A DNA stretch of 64,000 bases from Bin5 sp965116395 (GTDB lineage: Bacteria > Chloroflexota > Anaerolineae > Caldilineales > Caldilineaceae). Under the pieces are notes generated by a model. That model saw only the letters and a list, made by a program, of their open reading frames with translations. It was not told where the DNA came from and searched no databases. The translations under genes were made by a program, and so were the position numbers. The stretch lies in contig OZ220684.1 in NCBI GenBank assembly GCA_965116395.1, forward strand, positions 5,022,001 to 5,086,000. Reading direction: 5' to 3'. Position 1 is the first letter of the stretch. The number at the start of each line of letters is the position of its first letter. Of the stretch, positions 25,085 to 34,542 are shown one piece after another.

Positions 25085-26446
25085 TCACCACGAGAATGGG
25101 ACAGTCCCCGAGCGATCCAATGGATAATTCCATTTCTGGATGTAGGACTCGCCGGGCAGGAATTCATCGCCCCGTTCGGCCAGTTTTTTGTGAAGCAGTG
25201 CATCCAGGTCGGCTTGCAGGCCCTGGAGTTCGGCGCGGTTGACAAGATTGTTCAGTTGAAAGGGATCGTTGTGGTTGTCGTAGAGCAGCCAGGGTCCGTT
25301 AAGATCACGCGCATAGGTGTGGTTTAACGTGCGGAGACCCCGGTATTCGCGGCCGCCATCCTCGCGCAGGAACTGACCGAAAGGATGGGGGCAGTAGATG
25401 AGAGCGGCACCTCCCGAAGGATCCTGGCCGCCCTCGATGGTGGCCGAAAAGTCTCGACCTTCCACCGATTCAGGGATGGGGATATCACTAAGGGAAAGCA
25501 AGGTAGGGAGGATATCGGGTGTATCCAGAAGCGCATCCACGGCTCTTACTTCCCTGCCGAAGCGCTGCGGCCAACGCAGCAGGAAGGGCACACGGATCGA
25601 TTCTTCCCAGGGGCGCTGCTTCTTGACCTGGCCCTGGGAACCAAGCATATCCCCGTGGTCCGAGGTGAAGACGAAGATCGTATTCTCGGCGAGACCTTCC
25701 TCTTCCAACGTTTGCAACAGGGAGCCTAGGCAGTCATCCAGAGCTGTGCAATGGGCATAGTAACCGGCGATCCAGTCGCGGGCTTCATCAGCCATTTCCG
25801 GGGGGACGTTGGGGCGCAGTTCGATGGTATCCGGATCATACATGTTCCGATAGGCTTCGGGCGCGGTCTCGTACGGGGCATGGGGTGGGCCCCAGGAAAG
25901 GAGAAGGAGGAATGGCGTATCGCTCTGGCCTTCGTTCTTGCGGCCGCGCAGGTAAGACTGAACGTCTCTGGTCTGCTCGATGGCGTCGTAGCCATCCCAC
26001 TTCAGTGGCTGCTCGGAATCGCCGGCGTAGTAACGGGAGTCATTGTAGTCATGGGTGCATTCCAGCGCCTTCCAGTAGTCGAAGCCCTGGCGGCTCTCGG
26101 GGGGAATATAGTTGCTGCGGCCGCGGCCGTCGACGTGCCATTTGCCGACGTAGGCGGTGTCGTATCCGACGGCTTTGAATAGTTTGGCCATCGAGACGGC
26201 GTCGTCTGCCAGGTGCACATCATTGACGAAGACGCCGTGGGTGAGAGCGTGCTGACCGGTCAGCAGGCAGGCGCGGGCGGGACAGCAGACGGGAATTCCA
26301 GCTACGGCATGGGTGAAGTTAATGCTTTGGGCGGCCAGGCTGTCCAGATGGGGCGTCTTTACCTGGCTGTTGCCGGCGTATCCTGTGTCCTGGACTCGCC
26401 ACTGATCGGCGAAGACATAGACAATGTTGGGGTGACTCTGGGACAT
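25085..26446 (-). CDS. Arylsulfatase-family sulfatase
   Basis: 453 residues. The formylglycine motif is CCPAR with Cys54 as the modified residue (VCCPARACLLTG). Metal and sulfate residues include Asp14 (FADQWR) and TSDHGDMLGSQGQVKK. There is no signal peptide. The C-terminal region with LRTLNHTYARDLNGPWLLYDN is typical of choline-sulfatase/N-sulfoglucosamine sulfohydrolase-like members. The start is 27 nt after the stop of the UxaA-like gene, so both are probably in one transcript. Confidence 0.9.
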   Translation of the reverse strand: MSQSHPNIVYVFADQWRVQDTGYAGNSQVKTPHLDSLAAQSINFTHAVAGIPVCCPARACLLTGQHALTHGVFVNDVHLADDAVSMAKLFKAVGYDTAYVGKWHVDGRGRSNYIPPESRQGFDYWKALECTHDYNDSRYYAGDSEQPLKWDGYDAIEQTRDVQSYLRGRKNEGQSDTPFLLLLSWGPPHAPYETAPEAYRNMYDPDTIELRPNVPPEMADEARDWIAGYYAHCTALDDCLGSLLQTLEEEGLAENTIFVFTSDHGDMLGSQGQVKKQRPWEESIRVPFLLRWPQRFGREVRAVDALLDTPDILPTLLSLSDIPIPESVEGRDFSATIEGGQDPSGGAALIYCPHPFGQFLREDGGREYRGLRTLNHTYARDLNGPWLLYDNHNDPFQLNNLVNRAELQGLQADLDALLHKKLAERGDEFLPGESYIQKWNYPLDRSGTVPFSW

Positions 26447-26473
26447 TAGTCGATCTCACTCAGGTGGTGATGG

Positions 26474-29227
26474 CTAGAGGGACACACCCAGCAGGCCGCG
26501 GGTGAATTGGAAATCGATGTTTCCTGCCCGCATCGCCTTGGGCTGGCGCTGCCCTCCCAGTGTCTGTGTGAGCAGGTCGGCAAGGATTTGGGGCCAGGAC
26601 TCCGGGTCTCCTTCCAGGACCGCATCCATATCGGCGGCGAACTGATTCAGCGGACTTTCGGAAGAGGTCACCTGCAGCACGGGTACGAGTGGATGGCCTT
26701 CGATAGGGTGACTGCCCACGTATGCCAGAATCGCCTCAACGCCGACGCCGCCGAGGCCGGTTAGTGTCTCGGCCCAGTGTTCGGTTGGCGTCTCCATTAT
26801 GTGAAGACCGCTCTGATCGACAGCGTCGGCCAGCGACTGACCATATTCCAGGGAAGGCAGATGCGGGCCTTCGCCGATGCTGCTGTCCAGGAACGTTTCC
26901 GCTGACAGAAGAGGGCTGTTGTCGGGCAAGACGACGGTGCCGCCGCCGGCGACAATGGCGGCGGCCAGCCTTCCCAACTGACACGAGACGGCGGCGGGGG
27001 GGTCGCCGGCGCTGAGCAGCCCGATTCGCACGGAGGAAATGCCGGCTGTCGTCTGCTCGGGCGGGTCGGCCGCGGCCAGGCGCTGGGCAAACCAGTCATC
27101 GACTTTTTCCAACACAGCGTCGATCCCGCCGTCCAATTGGATGCTGGCCCATCCAAACCGGTCCAAATCCAATCCGTTTGCTTCCAGCTCGTGGCGGAAA
27201 TAGTCGTTGTGCGTTTTCTCGCAACCATGCTCCAATAGCAGCGTTTCCGCCGCCTGGGGATGACGCAGATAACCCAAAACAGTTCGCACATAGAGGTCGC
27301 CGGTATGGCCGCCGGAGAACCCGCATCCTTCAGTGTGGGCAAGGGCCACATACCGCTTGAGCGAAGGTGCTGCTTCGTCGCCGCCGGCATACTTGCTGTT
27401 AAGGCGGGCGGCCGCGATTTGGCCGATCTGGCCGGAACAGAGGCTGGTTGGGAGGATCAGTCCGATGCGGTCTGCTGCAAGGCCGGCATGGCTTGCGAAG
27501 GCAGGATAGGCGAAATCGAGGGTGGGAAGAGACGGGGGGTCCTCACGAAGAGGCAAGGCGCGTCCGGCAGGCTTGGGACGGTTGCTGATCTCCTCGACGC
27601 GGCCCGGTCCGGTCTGACGCCAGTCGCGCCACAGTTGCACTTGGGCATGGCCGGCTTTTTCGCCGACAGTGCGCTCGCCAGATGCAGCCTGGACTGTCAG
27701 TTCGAGGGTCTCGGCGCCGAGTTCATCCATCGGCGTACCATCCAGATAGCGGCCGGCGTTGACGTCCATGTCACCGCTGAGCAGTTCATAGCGGCGCGTC
27801 GTCGTTACAATCTTGATGGTCGGCACAAAAGGGAAATTGGTGATGGAGCCATTGCCGGTGACAAAATAGATCATGTTACAACCGGAGGCAACCTGTCCGG
27901 CTATACTTTCCAGGTCATTGCCGGGGCTGTCCATGAAATAGTAGCCGGGCTCCTTCATGGGCGTGCCATAGGGAATTATGTAGTCGAGGCGCACATCGGG
28001 GTGGCGTTTCATGGCCGCGCCGATTGACTTGAGGACAATGTTGTAGAGCCCGCGATATTTGTTGCCGCCGGAAGGATTGCCTGCCGCGGAATGGCCATGC
28101 CAAGCGACCCGCTCCTGAAAGCGTTCAATTGTCTGGAGGAATTCAGAGGCGGTGGCGGTATCGCGCACGTTCAGCATCATGTACGGCTCTGCGCCGATAA
28201 GTTCGTCAGTTTCGGCCAAATTGGCGGCGCCGCCGTAACGAATCAGTTCGCGAGCTACCCAGGAAGCGAGAGGATTGCCGGAAATGCCGGAGAAGGCGTC
28301 GGAGCCGCCGCATTGGAGCGCCAGCTTCAGTTGGGAAAGGGGCTGGGGCGTGCGCGGGGTTGAGTTTACCTGCTCCAGCCAGCCTTTCACGATGGCTTCC
28401 GCTTGCCCCAACCCGGCCTGAAAGCCGCCCTCAAGGGTCAGGAAGGCATGGGGAACGGCATCCAGCGGGTAGTCGTTTTCCGCCAAGTAGGCGCGCAGGA
28501 GCGCGTTTTCTACGGGCTCCAGGCCGTAGTCGACGCACAGCACCGCGCCGACGTTGGGGTGCGTGAAGAAGCCTGCCAGCGTTCGCAGAACGGAATCGGT
28601 GTTGTTGGGGTTGTCGTGGCCGCCTTCAGTGTGGGCGACGGCCACGATTCCGTCGATGTTACTGTAGTTGTTGGCAACGCCAGCCAAACGGGATTCCAAT
28701 TGCCTGACAAATCCTCCGGTGCGAGAGGAAGTTCCCAGTAGGATGATCATGTTGCGCGTACCGACACCCCTGCCGCCTGTTCGGGCATACCCTTCGAAGT
28801 AACTGTCTTCGTCGCGGCGGGGAATCTGCTGGCCGGCCCCGAAGCTAGCGGCGTCGAGATCATAGGACTGAACGTGGTCGGCGAAATTGGCCTCGCCCGG
28901 CAGGTCAAAGTCGAGCGAGCGTACGCCTAGGGCGTCGAGCATCTCGGCGTTGCGAATGTATTCGCCGGGAGCAATGGCCCGGGTCGCCAAACCAAAAGGT
29001 AGCTCCCAGGAGAGCAGGGGTCCGCCTTGCGGTATCGGCGCCACGGCAAAGCGGTGCCCTTCCATGGTTGTATAGTCCAAGGTCAGGACAGTGCCATTGA
29101 AGTCAATTTGCGTTCCTGCAAGTAGCTTGCGGGTTGCAATGGCGACATTGTCGCGGGGAAGCGGCAGGCGGGCCACTTCATCGAAGGGAAATGGGGAATG
29201 GTTCTGGGACTCATGTGTCGGTGTCAT
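26474..29227 (-). CDS. UxaA-family (altronate dehydratase-like) protein with internally duplicated core
   Basis: 917 residues from the ATG at 29227, preceded by GAAGGTG; about twice the usual length of altronate dehydratase (about 500). A SAF domain (about 27-95) is followed by a first UxaA core: GRGVGTRNMIILLG (about 152-165), AHTEGGHDNPNNTDSVLRT and LQCGGSDAFSGISGNP. A second, diverged core starts near 584: IGLILPTSLCSG, AHTEGCGFSGGHTGDLYVRT, LEHGCEK, then a counterpart of the CGGSD region that has lost that motif, and SHPIEGHPLVPVLQVTSS paralleling FPFVPTIKIVTT. UxaA enzymes are Fe-dependent dehydratases of sugar acids. Operon with a sulfatase, SIS and MetE-type gene. Confidence 0.8.
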   Translation of the reverse strand: MTPTHESQNHSPFPFDEVARLPLPRDNVAIATRKLLAGTQIDFNGTVLTLDYTTMEGHRFAVAPIPQGGPLLSWELPFGLATRAIAPGEYIRNAEMLDALGVRSLDFDLPGEANFADHVQSYDLDAASFGAGQQIPRRDEDSYFEGYARTGGRGVGTRNMIILLGTSSRTGGFVRQLESRLAGVANNYSNIDGIVAVAHTEGGHDNPNNTDSVLRTLAGFFTHPNVGAVLCVDYGLEPVENALLRAYLAENDYPLDAVPHAFLTLEGGFQAGLGQAEAIVKGWLEQVNSTPRTPQPLSQLKLALQCGGSDAFSGISGNPLASWVARELIRYGGAANLAETDELIGAEPYMMLNVRDTATASEFLQTIERFQERVAWHGHSAAGNPSGGNKYRGLYNIVLKSIGAAMKRHPDVRLDYIIPYGTPMKEPGYYFMDSPGNDLESIAGQVASGCNMIYFVTGNGSITNFPFVPTIKIVTTTRRYELLSGDMDVNAGRYLDGTPMDELGAETLELTVQAASGERTVGEKAGHAQVQLWRDWRQTGPGRVEEISNRPKPAGRALPLREDPPSLPTLDFAYPAFASHAGLAADRIGLILPTSLCSGQIGQIAAARLNSKYAGGDEAAPSLKRYVALAHTEGCGFSGGHTGDLYVRTVLGYLRHPQAAETLLLEHGCEKTHNDYFRHELEANGLDLDRFGWASIQLDGGIDAVLEKVDDWFAQRLAAADPPEQTTAGISSVRIGLLSAGDPPAAVSCQLGRLAAAIVAGGGTVVLPDNSPLLSAETFLDSSIGEGPHLPSLEYGQSLADAVDQSGLHIMETPTEHWAETLTGLGGVGVEAILAYVGSHPIEGHPLVPVLQVTSSESPLNQFAADMDAVLEGDPESWPQILADLLTQTLGGQRQPKAMRAGNIDFQFTRGLLGVSL

Positions 29228-29388
29228 CGCATCACCTTCGCAGTGTGGAGACGGGTCGGCCAACGCGGATAGCCTATCACATTTGTAGGAAAACAACAGT
29301 TTTGGACGCCGCTCTATTTGCCGTTATGGCTCTCAGATTATCGTGCAGGGACTGTGGACCTGGCGAGGCTTTCTTTTGCTATGCGAAA

Positions 29389-30063
29389 CTAAGCACTTCC
29401 GTCCATTTCGGCGTCCAGCTGTTCGTAGAATTGGGCCATGAATTCATGACGTTGGGCGCCGATCTTGCGGGCGGTTGCAGTGTAGAGCGTCGCCAGGATG
29501 CGCCGCAGCTTGTATACGTACTCGTGGACCGGCGTGTATTCGGAGCCGGACGGCTGGGCGTCATCGGGCGGCGCCTCGTCAACCGGCTGATTCCAGAGAC
29601 GGCTGTTGTGGCTGCCGGAGTGGGAAAATGCCCTGGCTACGCCAATAGCGCCAATACTGTCCAGTTTGTCGGCATCGTATAGGCACTTCGCTTCGAGCGT
29701 CTGGGGCTGGATGGAGCGGTCCCGGTAGCGGTGGGCCTGGATGCAGTGGACAACCTGGTCAATGCGAGGTGCGTCCATGCCCGCTGTGCCCAAAAGGTCG
29801 GCGGCGTAATTGGCAGCGGCAACGTGGTGGGACGTGCGGACGCTGCCGGGGACGGGTAAGTCGTGGAGCAGGGCCGCTGCGCGCACGATTTCGACGTCGG
29901 CGCCCTCGGCCTGGGCGATGCGGATACCCATTGTGGTTACACGCAGCACATGGTCAAAGTCGTGGGCGGCGTCGCCGGCGGCATAGAGCTGGCGAATTTC
30001 GGGTTCGTTCAGGAGATCAGGCGCTTTAGCCGAATCGATTGCGTCCCTCGTAGTGGCTGACAT
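29389..30063 (-). CDS. HD-domain phosphohydrolase
   Basis: 224 residues from the ATG at 30063 (GAGAGG 6 nt upstream); a TTG at 30102 would overlap the previous gene. The HD metal site is visible: AHDFDHVLRV, AALLHDLPVPG with the HD doublet, and CLYDADKLDSIGAIG supplying the downstream Asp. Size and motif order match YedJ/YpgQ-like nucleotide phosphohydrolases. It follows the GT4 gene by 35 nt. Confidence 0.88.
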   Translation of the reverse strand: MSATTRDAIDSAKAPDLLNEPEIRQLYAAGDAAHDFDHVLRVTTMGIRIAQAEGADVEIVRAAALLHDLPVPGSVRTSHHVAAANYAADLLGTAGMDAPRIDQVVHCIQAHRYRDRSIQPQTLEAKCLYDADKLDSIGAIGVARAFSHSGSHNSRLWNQPVDEAPPDDAQPSGSEYTPVHEYVYKLRRILATLYTATARKIGAQRHEFMAQFYEQLDAEMDGSA

Positions 30064-30098
30064 GTTAGACCTCTCAGGCGCTTGGTCTTGCGGTAGAT

Positions 30099-31292
30099 TC
30101 AAGCAGTGCCCTGGCTGACATACTGTTCTATCCTGTAGAGCAGGCGACGACGAAACTCCTCCTGGCTGAATGTCTCAGCCTGGGCGCGGCAGTCAATCGG
30201 GTCATACGCGTAAGGATCGAACTGTTGAATCGCCTGGCATAGTGATTCTGGAGTCTGCTCATCAAAGAACTCGCCGGTCTTGCCTGGGAGGACTGTATCC
30301 AGGGCACCGCCACCATGATAGGCGATTACCGGCCGGCCTGCGCTCATCGCCTCGACAGGGGCGATGCCGAAATCTTCCAAGCCGGGAAAGAGGAAGGCCT
30401 TGCAGCCGCGCATGAGTTCAAGCTGGCGCTCGGGGGGCTGCCAGCCGAGGAAACTGACATTCGATCCGGCTTGGGCTTCGAGTGACTGCCGTGCGCGTCC
30501 GCTGCCCATGACCAGCAGCCGTTCGTGCGGCAGCGCCTGAAATGCCTTCACTGCCAGATCGATTCGTTTGTACGGGATCAGGCGGCTGACGATCAGATAG
30601 TAGTCGCCTACCGACACTGAGGGGTCAGGCGTGAACTGCAGCGTATTGACAGGTGGATGGACGATGTCGCTCTCGCGGCCGTAGATTTCGCGGATGCGCT
30701 CCTGCACAGTGCTGCTGATAGCGATGAAGTGATCGACGCGCTGGGCTGCGGCGTAGTCCCAACGGCGCAGCATGGCCAGCAAGGGCTTGAGGCCAAAGTC
30801 CAGTAAGCCGCCAATGTTCTCGCGTTGCCGGTACTGGTCGTAGAGCCACAGGAAACGGGTCGGGGTCAGGCAGTAACAGACGTGCAGGGCTTTTTGGTTG
30901 CCTTTGCGGGCCCTTACCCCGTGGCAGAAGCCGCTCTTGTTGCTAAGGATCAGATCGAAATCGCTCAGGTCGGTAGTCTGGAATGCGGCCGGATAGAGCG
31001 GCAAATAGAGTTGGTGGTTTTCCGTCACCCGCGGAAGGCGCTGCATGAAAGTGGTGTGAATAGGCCAGTTCCGGTAGGCATCAGGCATCTTGTCGGGCCC
31101 GTACATACTGGTATAGATGGGTGCGCCCGGAAAGAGGGCAGCGAACTCTTCCAGCACATTTTCTGCGCCGCCCATTTGATTGAGCCAATCGTGGACCAGA
31201 GCCACGCGGGTATGGCACAACCAGTCATCAGGTCCGTTCCCACCTCTGTTATATTGACGGGGCTCAAGAGCCGGCCTTCTCAATGCGTCCAC
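30099..31292 (-). CDS. GT4-family glycosyltransferase
   Basis: 397 residues, GTG start at 31292; the true start could be slightly downstream because family members usually begin at the strand RVALVHDWL (residue about 29). GT-B fold with LVHDWLNQMGGAENVL, the nucleotide-sugar-binding C-terminal half YYLIVSRLIPYKRIDLAVKAF and the EX7E motif PGLEDFGIAPVEAM. Retaining glycosyltransferase acting in the cytoplasm, probably on exopolysaccharide or lipid-linked glycans. The start lies 10 nt after the chorismate-mutase-like gene. Confidence 0.9.
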   Translation of the reverse strand: MDALRRPALEPRQYNRGGNGPDDWLCHTRVALVHDWLNQMGGAENVLEEFAALFPGAPIYTSMYGPDKMPDAYRNWPIHTTFMQRLPRVTENHQLYLPLYPAAFQTTDLSDFDLILSNKSGFCHGVRARKGNQKALHVCYCLTPTRFLWLYDQYRQRENIGGLLDFGLKPLLAMLRRWDYAAAQRVDHFIAISSTVQERIREIYGRESDIVHPPVNTLQFTPDPSVSVGDYYLIVSRLIPYKRIDLAVKAFQALPHERLLVMGSGRARQSLEAQAGSNVSFLGWQPPERQLELMRGCKAFLFPGLEDFGIAPVEAMSAGRPVIAYHGGGALDTVLPGKTGEFFDEQTPESLCQAIQQFDPYAYDPIDCRAQAETFSQEEFRRRLLYRIEQYVSQGTA

Positions 31293-31302
31293 CGGGAACC
31301 GC

Positions 31303-31638
31303 CTAGGTCCTTTCAGTAGGTGACTGGCGGTTCGCGGATTGCGTACCGCGCGCCGAGAGTATTGTAAGTTCGGCGGATACGAAGTGATCCACCATTGTGC
31401 GAAATAGCGCCTCGATCAGGTCCGGTGCGACGCCTTCGGTCTCGGCCCAGAGCCGGCGCAGGGCCATCATCTGGCGTTGCCTTTCGTGGGCATGCACTTC
31501 GTTGTCGCTGCGCTTGAAACGCGCGGCAGCGTGGACATACTCCTGGCGCCGGCCGATTGTATTAATGAGCGACTGGTCCAAACGATCGATTTCCGCCCTC
31601 ACCTCTGCGAGGGTTTGGCAGTCTTGTGGTTCTTTCAT
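31303..31638 (-). CDS. AroQ-class chorismate mutase / PchB-like isochorismate pyruvate lyase
   Basis: 111 residues from the ATG at 31638 (AGGA 7 nt upstream). It is an all-helical AroQ domain. The start EPQDCQTLAEVRAEIDRLDQ, the IGRRQEYVHAAARFK segment and ERQRQMMALRRLWAE resemble PchB more than the typical AroH/TyrA mutases. PchB turns isochorismate into salicylate plus pyruvate and keeps weak mutase activity. No isochorismate synthase or siderophore genes are nearby, so mutase activity is equally possible. Confidence 0.8.
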   Translation of the reverse strand: MKEPQDCQTLAEVRAEIDRLDQSLINTIGRRQEYVHAAARFKRSDNEVHAHERQRQMMALRRLWAETEGVAPDLIEALFRTMVDHFVSAELTILSARGTQSANRQSPTERT

Positions 31639-31712
31639 TGGGATTCCTGTTTGTAAAGCCGCACTGGCAATTTGGATCTTGAAAGGCAATTGAAACCGCT
31701 AAGCCGTAAAAA

Positions 31713-31989
31713 GTGTCTGTCTTGACCAACTCTTCACCTTCGCCTCCATTCGGGCCTTGGGTTGGCTCATTCGGGTGGCAGCCGCCAGGTTGGTTGGGAG
31801 GCACTGTCAGCATGCCACGATGGTGGGAAAGAACCAGCAACGTGGGTAGCCAGGGCGGGGCGTTGCGGGGGCGCAGCCCCTGCACAAGGGAGGGCGCTTG
31901 CGCCCGACCGCCCAAAATACAACAGTTAAGGAAGGAAGAACAAGTATGCTCACCTCGCTCAGGGTTGGGCATCAGTTGCGGCTGAGTAG
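31713..31989 (+). repeat. Dispersed hairpin repeat, copy 2
   Basis: Pairs with copy 1 (1224-1484) over its full length. Hairpin A is GGGGC-GCA-GCCCC at 31868-31880, hairpin B is GGGCGC-TT-GCGCCC at 31892-31905. It lies between divergent genes, upstream of both the PchB-like gene and the M20 dipeptidase. It lacks the G-tract heptamer array of copy 1. The remaining 200 bp up to the dipeptidase gene show no further gene. Confidence 0.85.
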
Positions 31990-32193
31990 TTACTGGCATT
32001 TTACATTAGGCAAAGGCGATGACAAAGGAAAAGGGAAAGAAATTCGGTACCCGCGGCTCTATTCATAGCTGTAGCAGCATTTTGGCATGGCGAAGGATGC
32101 TTCGGAGCGGGCGTCACTTTTGACCGCCGCCTTCTCTCTACAGTAGAATGCGCCAGACCGTTGGAAAATTGAACGAATTCAGGAGCTAGAAGG

Positions 32194-33582
32194 ATGGCCG
32201 CTTACCAGACATATCTTGATACGAACAGACAGAGATTTCTCGAAGAGCTGCTCGAGTTTCTTCGCATCCCCAGCATATCGGCGCTGCCGGAACGCGCCGA
32301 GGACGTCGCGCGCGCGGGAGATTGGGTCGCCCAGCGCCTTACAGCCGCGGGCGTCGAAAACGTTGAGGTTTTGCCAACGAGAGGCCATCCGGTGGTATAC
32401 GGCGACTGGCTGCATGCGCCAGGCAAACCGACAATTATGATATATGGGCATTTCGACGTGCAGCCTGTCGATCCGGTTGAACTGTGGACACATCCGCCAT
32501 TTGAGCCGACAGTGATCGACGACCGAGTTTATGCCCGCGGCGCGTCCGACGACAAAGGCAATATGCTGGCGCCGATTCTAGCGGTAGAGGCGCTCCTGAA
32601 AACGGAAGGGGCTGCGCCGGTCAACCTGAAATTCTGCTTCGAAGGCCAGGAGGAGATAGGCAGCCCTGATATTCCTGAATTCATGCCGCCACACCGGGAC
32701 CGATTTGCCTGCGATCTTGCTGTAAGCGCGGACGGCGGTCAGTTCAGCGAAACCGAGCCGATCCTGCTGATGTCTTTGCGCGGCATTTGTGGTGTGCAGA
32801 TCGATATACATGGCGCGTCTACCGACCTCCATTCCGGTCTGCATGGTGGCAGAATACAGAACCCTATTCATGCATTGACGCAGATCCTGAGTTCGCTTCG
32901 CCGGGCTGATGGGAAGGTGGCGGTGGAGGGATTCTACGATGATGTAGTCGAGTATACAGCTGAGGAAAGAGCAGGCATCGCCCGCGTTCCTTTTGAGGGT
33001 GACGAATACCTTGGGGAATTGGGCCTTGAAGAAGAATTCGGCGAACCGGGTTACACGAATCGCGAGCGAGGCTGGATTCGCCCGACGTTGGAAATGAACG
33101 GAATCTGGGGCGGCTTCCAGGAGGAGGGAATCAAGACGGTTTTGCCCAATTCGGCGCATGCAAAGATTACCTGCCGTCTGGTCGCGGACCAGGATCCGGC
33201 GGGCATTTTCGACCTGTTGCGGGAACACATTTCAGAGCATGCGCCGGTGGGGGTCGACGTGGAGGTCACGCCTCTGTCGATCCTGGGCAGGCCTTACAGC
33301 ATCTCGGCGGACCACTGGGGTAACCGAGCGGCGGCTGCGGTTCTGGAGGAAATGTATGGCAGGGAACCCTACCTGACGCGCAGCGGGGGCAGTATCCCTA
33401 TCACAGGTGTTTTCCAGGAGCAGCTTGGGGTTGATACAATAAGCTTCGGATTTGGTATTGAGGACGAGAATTTCCATGCCCCGGACGAATTTTTCCGGTT
33501 GGCCAGTTTTCGCAAGGGGCAGGATGCCTACTGCCGTTTGTTGGAGAAACTAGGTGAAGCGGACCCGATTAATGGAGAGTAA
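32194..33582 (+). CDS. M20-family dipeptidase
   Basis: 462 residues. Metal ligands and catalytic residues are visible: His86 and catalytic Asp88 (YGHFDVQPVD), bridging Asp119 (ARGASDDKG), general base Glu153 and Glu154 (GQEEIGSPD), an Asp in AVSADGG, and the late His in NFHAPDEF. An internal lid/dimerisation domain spans about 200-370. No signal peptide. It hydrolyses dipeptides or related amides in the cytoplasm. Confidence 0.93.
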   Translation: MAAYQTYLDTNRQRFLEELLEFLRIPSISALPERAEDVARAGDWVAQRLTAAGVENVEVLPTRGHPVVYGDWLHAPGKPTIMIYGHFDVQPVDPVELWTHPPFEPTVIDDRVYARGASDDKGNMLAPILAVEALLKTEGAAPVNLKFCFEGQEEIGSPDIPEFMPPHRDRFACDLAVSADGGQFSETEPILLMSLRGICGVQIDIHGASTDLHSGLHGGRIQNPIHALTQILSSLRRADGKVAVEGFYDDVVEYTAEERAGIARVPFEGDEYLGELGLEEEFGEPGYTNRERGWIRPTLEMNGIWGGFQEEGIKTVLPNSAHAKITCRLVADQDPAGIFDLLREHISEHAPVGVDVEVTPLSILGRPYSISADHWGNRAAAAVLEEMYGREPYLTRSGGSIPITGVFQEQLGVDTISFGFGIEDENFHAPDEFFRLASFRKGQDAYCRLLEKLGEADPINGE

Positions 33583-33606
33583 CCAGCGCGGGCAAGAGCG
33601 AAGAGG

Positions 33607-34053
33607 TCAGGACGCGAATTGAAACCATAGAACGGTATAGAGGACGCCTATGAGTGCGCCGACATATACTTCGTTGGGTGAGTGCCCGATCAGTTCCTTA
33701 AGCTCCTCTTCACTGACAGGTTGGCCGGTGAAGAGTTCGCGTAAGATCTGATTCAGGACCTTGGCCTGCTTGCCGGCGGCCTGGCGCACGCCGCTGGCAT
33801 CATACATGACAACGAGAGCGAAGATGGCGGACAGTGCAAAAACATCGCTGCCGGTTCCTGAACGGTAGCCGATTGCGGAAACCAGACTGCAGACCATGGC
33901 GGCATGGCTGCTGGGCATTCCTCCGGCACGGGCCAGCACTCGCAGATCAAAGTCGCGCTTCAAAATCCATTCGAAGAGGAACTTATAGAGCTGCACAATC
34001 AGGCCTGCGCTCAGGGGAAGCCAGATTATGGAGCTGTTACCTAGGAGCTGCAT
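33607..34053 (-). CDS. Divergent PAP2-family membrane protein (YuiD/DUF212)
   Basis: 148 residues, about four membrane segments. The hallmark RAGGMPSSHAAMVCSL (about 42-57) is the reduced phosphatase-like motif of DUF212. The middle carries DASGVRQAAGKQAKVLN, the end HSPNEVYVGALIGVLYT. The family is related to phosphatidic acid phosphatases. Convergent with the dipeptidase gene; its start is 4 nt after the xseB stop. Confidence 0.9.
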   Translation of the reverse strand: MQLLGNSSIIWLPLSAGLIVQLYKFLFEWILKRDFDLRVLARAGGMPSSHAAMVCSLVSAIGYRSGTGSDVFALSAIFALVVMYDASGVRQAAGKQAKVLNQILRELFTGQPVSEEELKELIGHSPNEVYVGALIGVLYTVLWFQFAS

Positions 34054-34057
34054 CGAT

Positions 34058-34309
34058 CTATTGATCCTGGGCGCCGCTTAACTCGGTGACCGTTCCGTCC
34101 GGCTGCCATTGCCTGACCCGCAGTTCGGCCTCCTCAAGCAGGTCGCCGCAGCGCGCTGCCAGCACCATCCCCGTCTCGTACAGGTCAAGGGAGTCTGCGA
34201 GCGGCAGGTCGGCTGCCTCCAGCTTCTCCAGAACCGCTTGAAGCCGGCCGTAGCATTCCTCATAGGTGAGCTCGGCGACCTTGTCTGCTGCTTTCTGCTG
34301 ACTTTCCAT
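34058..34309 (-). CDS. xseB: Exodeoxyribonuclease VII small subunit
   Basis: 83 residues from the ATG at 34309, which has AAAGGGA 5 nt upstream; longer frames (34333, 34441) lack such a site. The family core is visible: LTYEECYGRLQAVLEKLEAADLPL and SLDLYETGMVLAARCGDLLEEAE. XseB binds the large subunit XseA, giving a processive single-strand DNA exonuclease. xseA is not in the window. Confidence 0.92.
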   Translation of the reverse strand: MESQQKAADKVAELTYEECYGRLQAVLEKLEAADLPLADSLDLYETGMVLAARCGDLLEEAELRVRQWQPDGTVTELSGAQDQ

Positions 34310-34542
34310 TCTTTCCCTTTCGGTGCCAGGCATTTCAACAACAGTATACCAACAAAAGTACAGGTTTCGGCAATGGAGGAGCAGACGGTGCAGTTCCCCT
34401 GGCGAGCAGTTCTGTGTTAGCCTTTGCTGGCGATTGGGCAAGGAAAACTATTCTGTGAAAATGCGCCAGGGCTGGTCTCGACAACGTTGCTTCGACGCTT
34501 GCTGGATGCGCTGGACCAAGATGGAGTGGGAGGGAAGACGAT

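Noticed and set aside
31562..31999. Short reading frames within repeat copies that share similar peptides (also near 1189-1389, 41664-41942, 62093-62419)
   Set aside because: The similarity comes from the non-coding repeat itself; frames have no starts with ribosome-binding sites and differ between copies by frameshifts.
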